Below, piece by piece: positions 6,238-14,469 of a stretch of DNA of 19,879 nt; position 1 is the first letter of the stretch, and the number at the start of each line of letters is the position of its first letter. Made by a program: the position numbers and the translations under genes. Location: contig JAEYEL010000134.1 in the NCBI GenBank assembly GCA_023403475.1, positions 1-19,879 of the forward strand. The letters are read 5' to 3'. The notes beneath the pieces are model-generated. The model did not search any database, was not told the origin of the DNA, and saw only the letters and a list, made by a program, of their open reading frames with translations. This DNA is from Actinomycetes bacterium (lineage in GTDB: Bacteria > Actinomycetota > Coriobacteriia > Coriobacteriales > Eggerthellaceae).

Positions 6238-6450
6238 TGCGAGCTGCGGGCGCCGCACAGCAGGTGCGAGCGGCGGCGCATTCCTCGTTCCGATCGTTTT
6301 CGTTTCGCCTTCCATTGTGCCGCAGATTCGCATCATGCGCCCGTTTTGTAACAACGAACGAACGGATTTAACAGAAAGGAACGGGGCCAGACAGCACATC
6401 GGCAAAGCAGGGCCGCAGCGACGCGGCGGCAAAACGGGGTCTTTGCCCTG

Positions 6451-8643
6451 CTAGCCGATAAGCTTTGTCGATTCCACCTTCTCAACGTACCAGTGCATGA
6501 AGCCGGCAAGCGGCTTGCGCAGCACCAGGCCCAGAAGCGCCGCCGGCAAAATGAACAGCGCCAAATAGCCGACGGAAACCCAAAAATCGTTTCCATACAC
6601 GCCGAACATAGCGGCGCGCATGGCGTTCACCACGTGCGTTGCCGGGAGCCACGGACTTAAGCGCTGCACGAAATCGGGCAGAATCTGCAAGGGGAACGAC
6701 CCTCCGCAACCCGTCACCTGAATGATAAGCATGAGCACCGCTATGGCCTTGCCTAGGTTGGCGAACGAAACCACGAGCGCGTATATGATAAACGCGAACA
6801 CAAGCCCCGCCGCCCAGAAGCATACCATGAACAGCAGCGGGTGCACTACCTGCACGCCTAGAAAGAACATGTTGCCCAGCCCCATGATCGTGGTCTGGCA
6901 CAGCGACAGAAACGCCACCACGCCGAAGCGCCCCAAGAACAGTTGGCGCGGCTTCGCGTTCACAAGGCCCGCGGCCTCCTGTTTGCGCGCAGACATATAA
7001 GGCTTCACCACCACCATGATGAGCAGCGCGCCTATGAAAAGCGCAAGCGTCGTGTAGAGAGGGGCCATAGCCGAGCCGAAGTTCTCGACAGGAAACACTG
7101 CCGTGCGCTCTATGCCCACCGGTGCCGCGAGAGCATGCGCCAGCGATTGCACGTCGCCCGACAGCACGCTGCGCAGAAGCTCGATGTCGCCGGTCTCCAT
7201 AGCGGTGTCTATGTCGTCAGCCAGCGTGGCGAACTCGCTTCCCACTTCGCGCAGCTCGCCCGCCGCCATGTTTATCTTTTCCGACGTGCCGCCCAAAAGC
7301 TCGCTCGCCGAACCCGCCGACGACGAAAGGTCGCCTGCCGCCTCGTCGAGCTTTCCCATGCCGCTGTTCAGCATGGATGCAAGGGTCGCCGCATCTTCGG
7401 CCAACCGATCCAAACCCGGCTTCAGGTTCGTTTCGTAGTCGCTTTTGAGGTTGGCGATGCCTTGCCGGGCGTCGCTTACCTGCTGCTTTGCCCCCTCGTA
7501 TTCCGCTTGCACGTCGCTTGCGCCCGCATCGAGCTTGTCGGCCGCTACGTTCAGATCGTCGCGGGCGCCCTCCGTCAGGCGAACTATGGCGTTCATCTGG
7601 CTTATCACGCTGTCGAAGGAGGGCTTTAGCGCCTCGGGTGCATTGTCGCGTGCTTCTTCGAGCTGTAATGCGATGCCCTGATATTTCGTCGCGAGGGCGT
7701 CCATATCGGCTGCGTGTTCGCGCATGTGCGCTGCGGTGTCGGCCGCATTTGCCTGCGCGGTGCCGAACACATTGTCAAGCGCCGTTTCCACATTCTGAAA
7801 GCCCTGCTCGTTCGCATCGAGCGCCGCCGAAAGGTCGTTCACCGATTGCTTGAGCGTCCCGACAAGCGAAGATGCCGACTGCGCACCTTGCTGAGCCGTG
7901 CCGCTCACCGAGCCCACCTCGTTGCGCGTGGAATCGATGAGCGCTGCCGTATCGCCTATGAACGACTGGGAGGCGCTCGTAAGCGAAGCGTACAAATCGA
8001 GCACCGATGCCGTCTGGTCGACCCGCGCCCCTAGACGGCGAATATGGTCGGAAAGATCGGCGACGGTCGTGTTCAGCCCCGCATCGTCGGCATAACGGGC
8101 AAGCGACTCCGCCATGCCCAGCGCCACTTCCGAAACGGTCTGCGTGAACGTCTCGTTCACTTGGTAGGCAACCGAATCGGCGCCTTTGTCGGTAATCTTG
8201 GGGGCGATGGCGCTTTTCTTCTCGTTCGCGTAATAGACGATACGACCGTGCTGCACGTCATCGGAATAGAAGGTGAGCATGTCTTTGCTGAAGCTCGGAG
8301 GAATGACCACCGCCGCGTAGTAGCGGCCCGACCGCGCACCGTCTACGGCGTCCTCTTCGGTCGTGAACGTCCAGTCTATGTCCTTGTTGGCGCGCAACGC
8401 GGAAACGACCTGTTCGCCTATGTTCACGCGCAAGGGTATAAGATCGCTTTTGTACCCGTCGTCGGTGTTCGCCACCGCCACCGTCAGGTTGCCCGTGTTG
8501 TCGAACACGTTCCAGCAGGCCATGACGTTGTACCAAGCGAATATCGAGGGCATGACCACCAGCCCTACGGCTATGATCACGCTCATGGAGTTCGAGAAAA
8601 GCCGCTTGAAATCGCTGCGGATAATGCGGCAGATGTTACGCAC
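6451..8643 (-). CDS. YhgE/Pip-family membrane protein, second of a tandem pair
   Basis: A 730-residue protein with YhgE/Pip (phage infection protein) architecture. A short cytoplasmic start (VRNICRIIRSDFKRL) precedes TM1 (IIAVGLVVMPSIFAWYNV) and the family motif DNTGNLTVAVANTDDGY. A long extracytoplasmic helical region rich in Ala/Asp/Gln (about residues 150-520) follows. The protein ends with a cluster of about five to six helices (about 525-715) of ABC-2-permease type. GTG at 8643 is chosen because GGGAGGT lies seven bases upstream. That start overlaps the end of the preceding YhgE gene by 8 bases, which implies coupled translation and probably a hetero-oligomer. Family knowledge: members act as phage receptors (Pip) or type VII secretion components (EsaA); many are unassigned. 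The role here is unknown; envelope export or surface structure is the best inference. Confidence 0.9.
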   Translation of the reverse strand: MRNICRIIRSDFKRLFSNSMSVIIAVGLVVMPSIFAWYNVMACWNVFDNTGNLTVAVANTDDGYKSDLIPLRVNIGEQVVSALRANKDIDWTFTTEEDAVDGARSGRYYAAVVIPPSFSKDMLTFYSDDVQHGRIVYYANEKKSAIAPKITDKGADSVAYQVNETFTQTVSEVALGMAESLARYADDAGLNTTVADLSDHIRRLGARVDQTASVLDLYASLTSASQSFIGDTAALIDSTRNEVGSVSGTAQQGAQSASSLVGTLKQSVNDLSAALDANEQGFQNVETALDNVFGTAQANAADTAAHMREHAADMDALATKYQGIALQLEEARDNAPEALKPSFDSVISQMNAIVRLTEGARDDLNVAADKLDAGASDVQAEYEGAKQQVSDARQGIANLKSDYETNLKPGLDRLAEDAATLASMLNSGMGKLDEAAGDLSSSAGSASELLGGTSEKINMAAGELREVGSEFATLADDIDTAMETGDIELLRSVLSGDVQSLAHALAAPVGIERTAVFPVENFGSAMAPLYTTLALFIGALLIMVVVKPYMSARKQEAAGLVNAKPRQLFLGRFGVVAFLSLCQTTIMGLGNMFFLGVQVVHPLLFMVCFWAAGLVFAFIIYALVVSFANLGKAIAVLMLIIQVTGCGGSFPLQILPDFVQRLSPWLPATHVVNAMRAAMFGVYGNDFWVSVGYLALFILPAALLGLVLRKPLAGFMHWYVEKVESTKLIG

Positions 8644-11440
8644 GGCGAACACCTCCCTTCGAGCCCTTGCCCGAAAGCGCATCGGCCTCGGGCGCGCCGG
8701 GGGCTCTGACCTCGGGCGCGCCGGGGGCTCTGACCTCGGGTGCTCTGGCCTCGACGCCCGCAAGCGAAACAACGTCCTCGGGGGCGGCAACGTCCGCAAG
8801 AATATCGAAAGAGGCAGCCGTGTTTGAGGCGGTAGGCTCTGCAGCGCGCGCCGCGAGCGAATCCGGCACCGCCGGCGCGTTCTCGTCGTCTGCCGAATGC
8901 GCCATGTCGTTTCTCGAAGCGCCTATCTCGATAATGCCCTCGACACTCATGCCGTCGAGCTGCATTTGGCGCTCGATGCTGAAACGCAGGCTTTCCACCA
9001 CCACCAAGAACACGAACACGAACGCCGTCCACGCAAGCATCAGGGTCAGGATAATCACCTTCTCGGTGGTCGTAAGCGCGAACACCACCGTAATGGCCAC
9101 AGGAACCGCCAGCCCCACGAGCAGCGCACCGCGAACAAGGCGCGGATACCATCGCTTGAAGCGGTCGTAGCGGTAGATGAGCTGCGCGCGGTACTCCTCT
9201 TTGCCGGAAAGCGCGCGGAATATCTGGGAGAGTCGGTACGGGCGCGAGGGAATCTCCACGTCCTCGCCGTTCCAGAGGCCGCTTTCTCGAATCTGGTCGG
9301 CCACCATGCGGTTCACGTTCGCCATGAGCGGGCGCACCAGAACACCCAACGCCATGGACAGCACGAAAAAGAGACCGAGCATGCCGAGCGCGTTTTGGTA
9401 GTGCGCCCCGTAGAATCCGCAAATGGCCTCGCGCATGGCGCTGATGCCGTAGGTGAACGGGAAGAACGGGTAAATCGCTTGGAAGAAGGGCGGCGTCATC
9501 TCGATGGGATACAGGCCTGTAGCGCCGGGAATCTGCGCGAACACCAAGATGATGCAGATGCCTTTTCCTATATGCTGCAGCGTCACCGAAAGCGCGTAGA
9601 TGATGCTCAGGTACGCAAGCGACGACACAACGGACGCCAGGAACAACGCCGGTGCGTTTTCCGCCTGCACGCCTATGAGCAGCACGCCCGCACAGCAGAT
9701 AACGGCTTGTCCTACGGCCATGCAGGCCAGAAGCAAAAAGCGTCCCATGTAGCGCTGCGTGACGGTAAGATTCTTTATGCCTTCGGCATCCACCTCCTGC
9801 TTCATGATGATCAGCAGCATGAACGCGCCTATCCAAAACGTCAGGTTCATAAACAGCGGAGCCATGGCCGATCCGTAGGCGTTCAGCTCGTAAAGCTGCT
9901 CGGTCACCAATTCGGTGGGCGACCCCATGAAATCGGCTATCTTTCCTGCATCAAGACCGTCTTCGCCGAATATCCGCACAAGCGTATCCGACGCGTTAAG
10001 CGCCACCACGTCGGCCTGCACTTCCTCGAAGTCAGACGCCAGATCTCCCAGCAAGCCGTCGGTTTGCGCAAGCGTGTCCTTCGCCGTGGAAAGCGCCGAG
10101 TCCAGCTGATCGAGCACAAGCCCCGTTTGGCCGATGAGCAGCTTCTGGTTCGAAACCGCAACGGAAAGCGCAGCGGACGCAGAGCTCAGCTGAGCCAAGC
10201 TCTGCGTCACCGCAGGGATAGTGGTTCCGAAGAGACTGTTCGAATAGGCTTGCGCCGTGCCCGTCGCCGTCTGCACGGCTGCATTGAGCGCGTCTGATGC
10301 CTGCCCCACCGCCTGCGTCATGTTCTCGGCCTCTTGGTTGGCGGCGTTCAAGTCGTCGAGAGCTTCCTGAGCGTCGGCGTTGTGCTTCTCCAGTTTGCCG
10401 ATAGCGTCCTCGACGGGCTTTTTGAGCGGATCGTCTTCGGCCATGCCGTCGGCTATGGCGCGCAGCGACGCGATAGCCGCCGTGTTCTCATCCACGACCG
10501 TCTGCGCGCGCGCAATGGCGGCGCCGATGCTGCCCTGCGCTTCGCCCGCAGCACCCGTTATCTTGCCCGCCGCCTCGTTCGCCTTCGAAGATGCCTGCGA
10601 AATGGCCAGCAGGCTTTCGCTCACCTGCGGCGAGGCCTTCCCCGTGAAGTTCGCCAGGTCGATTTGCATTCGAGCCGTAAGCGTTGCGATGGCAGAAAGC
10701 GCATCGCTTGCAGTGTCGGCGGCGGCGCGCGCACCGTCGAGCGAAGCGCGGGCATCGCATACCTTCCCTTGGGTCGCTTCGACAGTCTCGCCGATGTCGG
10801 AAAGGGCTTCTCGTGCGTCGTCGAGCGTTTGCGTTGCCTTAAGCAGCTTTGCCGAGGCGCGCGAGCGGGCTTGATCGGTCTTGCCGCGCATATCGCCTAT
10901 CGCGTCGTCGATGGCGTCGGCGGCGACATCGCTTACCGTCGAGACGAACGTGGAGTTGATGGTCTCGTCGAGCGTCGTGGCGCCCGTATCGGTAATCTTG
11001 GGCGCCACAGGGCCTGCCTTCTCGTTCACGTAGTACTCCATGTTTGGCTGCGTGAAGTCGCCTGTGGTCAGCGTGAGCAGATCGGACGTGAATTCCTTCG
11101 GTATAACGAACACGGCGTAGGCGCGGCCTGCGTCAAGCTCTCCCATGGCCGTGTCGCGATCCTCGAACACCCAGCCCAGCTGGGTGTTTTTGCGCAGCTC
11201 TTCGACTATCATGTCGCCTACGGAAAGCTCGCCTGTCAGTTCGCTCGAACCGCCTGCGTCCTCATTCACCACGCACACGCGCAGATTCCCCGTGTTGTCG
11301 TAAGGATTCCAGAACCCTATGACGTTGTACCACGTGTACACCGACGGCAAGACGAGCAAGGCTATGACCACCACCAAAGCGGGCGGAACCTTGAGCAAAC
11401 GCCTAACGTCGCGCTTGAACACGCGCCACACGTTTCCCAT
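8636..11440 (-). CDS. YhgE/Pip-family membrane protein with C-terminal extension, first of a tandem pair
   Basis: A 934-residue protein starting MGNVWRVFKRDVRRLLKVPP. TM1 (about 20-38) is followed by VIGFWNPYDNTGNLRVCVVNEDAGG and a long extracytoplasmic coiled-coil-like region (about 150-520). A C-terminal membrane cluster spans about 530-735. Unlike its neighbour it continues with a charged cytoplasmic linker, two more hydrophobic helices (about 770-830) and a roughly 100-residue Ala/Pro/Glu-rich tail. The tail contains a perfect tandem duplication (PEVRAPGA twice). The ATG at 11440 has AAGGAG about 11 bases upstream; a TTG at 11485 has no support. The gene ends inside the start of the second YhgE gene. 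It has the same fold as its partner but low visible identity outside motifs, so this is an old duplication. Transport or surface function is inferred; no substrate is known. Confidence 0.9.
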   Translation of the reverse strand: MGNVWRVFKRDVRRLLKVPPALVVVIALLVLPSVYTWYNVIGFWNPYDNTGNLRVCVVNEDAGGSSELTGELSVGDMIVEELRKNTQLGWVFEDRDTAMGELDAGRAYAVFVIPKEFTSDLLTLTTGDFTQPNMEYYVNEKAGPVAPKITDTGATTLDETINSTFVSTVSDVAADAIDDAIGDMRGKTDQARSRASAKLLKATQTLDDAREALSDIGETVEATQGKVCDARASLDGARAAADTASDALSAIATLTARMQIDLANFTGKASPQVSESLLAISQASSKANEAAGKITGAAGEAQGSIGAAIARAQTVVDENTAAIASLRAIADGMAEDDPLKKPVEDAIGKLEKHNADAQEALDDLNAANQEAENMTQAVGQASDALNAAVQTATGTAQAYSNSLFGTTIPAVTQSLAQLSSASAALSVAVSNQKLLIGQTGLVLDQLDSALSTAKDTLAQTDGLLGDLASDFEEVQADVVALNASDTLVRIFGEDGLDAGKIADFMGSPTELVTEQLYELNAYGSAMAPLFMNLTFWIGAFMLLIIMKQEVDAEGIKNLTVTQRYMGRFLLLACMAVGQAVICCAGVLLIGVQAENAPALFLASVVSSLAYLSIIYALSVTLQHIGKGICIILVFAQIPGATGLYPIEMTPPFFQAIYPFFPFTYGISAMREAICGFYGAHYQNALGMLGLFFVLSMALGVLVRPLMANVNRMVADQIRESGLWNGEDVEIPSRPYRLSQIFRALSGKEEYRAQLIYRYDRFKRWYPRLVRGALLVGLAVPVAITVVFALTTTEKVIILTLMLAWTAFVFVFLVVVESLRFSIERQMQLDGMSVEGIIEIGASRNDMAHSADDENAPAVPDSLAARAAEPTASNTAASFDILADVAAPEDVVSLAGVEARAPEVRAPGAPEVRAPGAPEADALSGKGSKGGVRRA
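8686..8733 (-). repeat. Two perfect 24-bp tandem repeats in the YhgE tail
   Basis: Units 8686-8709 and 8710-8733 are identical, and a third degenerate partial unit follows from 8734. On the minus strand they encode repeated eight-residue Ala-Pro-Glu-Val-Arg blocks in the disordered C-terminal tail of the first YhgE protein. The 24-bp length keeps the frame, so copy-number change would alter only tail length. Confidence 0.8.
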
Positions 11441-11736
11441 TCCCGTTGCAACTCCTTTTCCTAACGCGACCGGCACCTCGGGCAAAAACGGATACGGATC
11501 ACCGCACCGAAGCCAGCCGCTTCACGCGCCCAGGCCAAGCGCCCCGCCCGCCGAGGCCTTTCCTGCCCGAGGGCGGCACGTGCACCGCGCATTTCCAACG
11601 TTTACTCTCGAAAGATTCATAGTAACGCTTTCGGGAAGGGAAACCGACCCCCTATCGACATTTCCACCCATAACGCCAATCATTTCGTCACCGGCCCGTC
11701 AACTTGAAAGAAGACGCAACGCCCCGAACCTGTGCT
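11441..11736. other. 296-bp gap between the helicase and YhgE genes
   Basis: It should hold the 3' end of the helicase transcript and the promoter of the YhgE pair, since all flanking genes read leftward. A possible -10 TACTAT (minus strand, 11624-11619) has no good -35 partner. A short inverted repeat CGAAAG/CTTTCG lies at 11609-11633. No terminator with a T-tract and no convincing ORF were seen. Confidence 0.4.
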
Positions 11737-14454
11737 CTACAGCTCTTCCACAAAACCTGCGCGGTAGTTCTTGAAGACAGTCTCGCCTTCCTCTTGGGTG
11801 GCGTCCAAGTCCACGTCGGCGGCTATGGCGAAGTCGTGGTCGGCTTCGGGATCGCTGAATATCTGACGCACATGCCATATATGGTCTGTCAGCTCGTCGG
11901 TTTCGTCGATGGCCAAATAGGCCGTAGAGCGCGCATCGGCGTCGATGAGAACAGCCTCGTGCGCTTCGTGGTACTCATCGAGCGCGCGGCGCCAGCGAGC
12001 CTCCCCGAAGCCCCATTCCGCGTCAAGCTTCCCCAGTTCGGATGCTTTGCCCTGCGCGGCCAGCCGCACGCGGCAAAAGAGCGCGTTGCGTACGAGCACC
12101 CGCATACCGCGCCTGTCGCGCACCACCGCACCGACATCGGGCGGGGCGGCGTCTTCGCCCTCCCCCTCAAACGAACCCGCGCTTTCCCACTCGTCCACCA
12201 GGCTGGAATCCACCGAGCGCACCAGAAAGCCCAACCACGACACGATGTCTTCCAGCCGCTCGTCACGCTTGGAGGCGGGAACGGTGCGGTCGAGCACGCG
12301 GTAGGCGTCGGTCAGGTAGCGCAGAAGCGTGCCCTCGCTGCGCGCTATCTTGTAGCGGCCTATGTAGCTTTTGAAGTCGGACGCCGTCTCCACCATGTCG
12401 CGCACGACCGACTTGGGCGCCAGCTCGAAGTCGCGCGCCCACGGCACGTCTTCGCAGTAGCGCAGAAACGCCGATGCGAGCAAGTCTTCGAGCGGCTTGG
12501 GATACGTCACCTCTTCCAGACGCGCCATGCGATCTTCGTATTCCACGCCCTCGGCCTTCATGTCGGCCATAGCCCTGTCGCGCGCCTGCCGCTCTTGCGC
12601 ACGCAGCACCTGGCGCGGGTTTTCCAACGTGGCCTCTGCCATGGAAACCACATCGAGCGCATAGGTCTCGCTTTCCGTATCGAGCAGCTCGAGCGCCGCC
12701 AGAAGGAAGGGAGAAAGCGGCTGATCGAGCGCGAAATCTTCCGGCAAGTCCACCGTAGTCACATATTCCACGCTATCCGAGTCTTCCGCCATCCGCTTTT
12801 CCACCACGCCGGCAGCTATGAGCGTAGCGAATATCTCGTCGGCGCGTTGGACGAGCGCGGCTTTCTCTTCGTCGGTCTGCGCCGATTCGTCGATGATGCG
12901 ACGTATGCGAGCGTAGGCGTCTCCTCCGTGCAGCACGCAGGCCAAAACGATCGCGTGCGTGATGCGCATGCGGGGCTTAAGCGTTTCGGGCGGCGCGTCG
13001 CGCAAGCGCTCGAAGGTCTGATTGTTCCACGTCACGAACCCTTCGGGCGGCTTCTTCTTCTTTATACGACGCAGCTTCTTGGAATCGCCCCCCGCCTTCT
13101 GCACCAGCTTGGCGTTCTCTATCTCGTGTTCGGGCGCCTCGGCCAAAACCATGCCCTCGGTATCGAAGCCCGACCGTCCCGCACGACCCACTATCTGGTG
13201 GAACTCGCGCGCCTTGAGCCTGCGCATGCGGTGCCCGTCGAACTTGGTCAGCGCCGTGAGCACCACCGTGTGGATGGGCACGTTGATGCCAACGCCCAGC
13301 GTGTCGGTTCCGCAGATGACGGGCAAAAACCCCTGTTGTGCAAGCTTTTCCACCAGCAGGCGATAGCGCGGCAGCATGCCCGCATGATGAACGCCCACCC
13401 CGCACGTTAGCAACCGCTTGAGCGTTTTTCCGAACGCCGTGGTGAAGCGCGTTCCCTTCACGGCGTCTTTGATGGTCTCGCGCTGCTCTTTGGTGGTCAC
13501 GCCGTAACTGGCAAGCGCAGACGCTGTGGCCAGCGCCGCATCTTGTGAGAAATGCACGAGGTAAAGCGGCGCCTCGCCCTTCCGCAAGGCCAACTCGACG
13601 GTGGCCTCCAAAGGCGTTTCCACATATTCGTAGGCCAAGGGCACGGGACGGGGCGCGTCGGCTATCACATCGACATCGGCGCCCGTGCGCGCAGAAAGCG
13701 AGCGCGCGATGTCGCTTACGTCGCCCAGCGTGGCGCTCATGAGCAGAAACTGGGTCTTCGGCAGCGTGAGCAGTGGAATCTGCCATGCCCAACCGCGGTC
13801 GGCGTCGCCGTAGAAGTGGAACTCGTCCGCAGCAACGCAGCCCACGTCGGCGCGCTCGCCTTCGCGCAGCGCCAAGTTCGCCAGAATCTCGGCCGTGCAG
13901 CACACCACCGGCGCTTCGGCGTTGATATGCGCGTCTCCCGTGACCATGCCCACGTTCTCGCGCCCCAAAACATCCACCAGATAGAAGAACTTCTCGCTCA
14001 CGAGCGCTTTAATAGGCGCCGTGTAGTACGAGCGACGCCCTGTGGCCATGGCCATGAAGTGCATGCCCAATGCCACAAGCGACTTGCCCGACCCGGTAGG
14101 CGTGCCCAAAATCACATGGTCGCCCACCATGAGTGCCATAAGCGCCTCTTCTTGGTGAGGCCACAGATCGATGCCGCGCGCGTGCGTCCATTCCGTAAAC
14201 CGGTCAAACGCCGTCTCCGCATCAAGCCACGGCTCCGGTTCGGGCTCGCCCTCCTCAGGCTCCCACCAGCTAGGGGAAAGCCTTCCCAGCGACCCGTGCC
14301 CGAACGCATCTTCCTCAGAGATCACCATGTCAGCCACACTAGTCACACCAGCCACACCAGCCACACTAGCCGACCGAAGATCGTCAATCTCGCTCGCCGC
14401 ACCAGTCTCACCCGCAGCACCCGCCCTGCTCGCCGCACCAGTCTCACCCGCCAT
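11737..14454 (-). CDS. DExH-box superfamily 2 helicase with DUF3516-type C-terminal region
   Basis: A 905-residue protein. The N-terminal 75 residues are low complexity (Ala/Gly/Ser/Thr repeats, then Glu/Pro). The motor core is complete: Walker A GTPTGSGKS (117-125), motif Ia TAPIKALVSE, motif II DEFH (210-213), motif III SAT (240-242), HHAGM (356-360), the GTDTLGVGINVP segment and motif VI QIVGRAGRSG (420-429). This resembles Ski2/Mtr4-like helicases. The long C-terminal part (about 500-900) resembles the DUF3516 region that accompanies such helicases in actinobacteria. Role: ATP-dependent RNA or DNA unwinding in the cytoplasm; an RNA-turnover job is inferred from family resemblance. The ATG at 14454 has GAGG six bases upstream and lies 15 bases after the rhomboid stop, so the two genes form an operon. 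DNA repeats encode the N-terminal tail. Confidence 0.88.
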   Translation of the reverse strand: MAGETGAASRAGAAGETGAASEIDDLRSASVAGVAGVTSVADMVISEEDAFGHGSLGRLSPSWWEPEEGEPEPEPWLDAETAFDRFTEWTHARGIDLWPHQEEALMALMVGDHVILGTPTGSGKSLVALGMHFMAMATGRRSYYTAPIKALVSEKFFYLVDVLGRENVGMVTGDAHINAEAPVVCCTAEILANLALREGERADVGCVAADEFHFYGDADRGWAWQIPLLTLPKTQFLLMSATLGDVSDIARSLSARTGADVDVIADAPRPVPLAYEYVETPLEATVELALRKGEAPLYLVHFSQDAALATASALASYGVTTKEQRETIKDAVKGTRFTTAFGKTLKRLLTCGVGVHHAGMLPRYRLLVEKLAQQGFLPVICGTDTLGVGINVPIHTVVLTALTKFDGHRMRRLKAREFHQIVGRAGRSGFDTEGMVLAEAPEHEIENAKLVQKAGGDSKKLRRIKKKKPPEGFVTWNNQTFERLRDAPPETLKPRMRITHAIVLACVLHGGDAYARIRRIIDESAQTDEEKAALVQRADEIFATLIAAGVVEKRMAEDSDSVEYVTTVDLPEDFALDQPLSPFLLAALELLDTESETYALDVVSMAEATLENPRQVLRAQERQARDRAMADMKAEGVEYEDRMARLEEVTYPKPLEDLLASAFLRYCEDVPWARDFELAPKSVVRDMVETASDFKSYIGRYKIARSEGTLLRYLTDAYRVLDRTVPASKRDERLEDIVSWLGFLVRSVDSSLVDEWESAGSFEGEGEDAAPPDVGAVVRDRRGMRVLVRNALFCRVRLAAQGKASELGKLDAEWGFGEARWRRALDEYHEAHEAVLIDADARSTAYLAIDETDELTDHIWHVRQIFSDPEADHDFAIAADVDLDATQEEGETVFKNYRAGFVEEL
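14392..14451 (-). repeat. Two 24-bp direct repeats encoding the helicase N-terminus
   Basis: 14392-14415 and 14428-14451 are identical, with a 36-bp spacing, and encode two copies of AGETGAAS. A further short repeat of CACACCAGC-type units at about 14333-14371 encodes the VAGVAGVTSVA stretch. All spacings are multiples of three, so the helicase frame is kept. Confidence 0.7.
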
Positions 14455-14469
14455 GCCAACCTCACCGCC

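Larger units (their letters stand above)
6081..6450. other. 370-bp gap between the second YhgE gene and dapL
   Basis: Contains the two hairpin repeats (6139-6237), a GC-rich stretch and a more AT-rich segment near 6290-6380, where the dapL promoter probably lies. No hexamer pair there is convincing. At 6400-6450, just past the YhgE stop on the minus strand, GGCAAAG/CTTTGCC and AGCAGGGC/GCCCTGCT inverted repeats could form a terminator-like stem, but no T-tract follows. Longer open frames here are translations of the repeats and look spurious. Confidence 0.5.

Noticed and set aside
6081..6281. N-terminal extension of dapL to 6281
   Set aside because: The extension is a translation of the 33-bp repeats, and AGGAGG lies directly before the ATG at 6080.
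8583..9836. 417-residue ORF antisense-frame to the first YhgE gene
   Set aside because: Arg/Gly/His-rich translation typical of an out-of-frame reading of GC-rich DNA; the YhgE frame has clear family motifs and a ribosome site.
11704..13410. 568-residue plus-strand ORF over the helicase
   Set aside because: It overlaps the DExH helicase in antisense, has His/Arg-rich composition and no domain signature.
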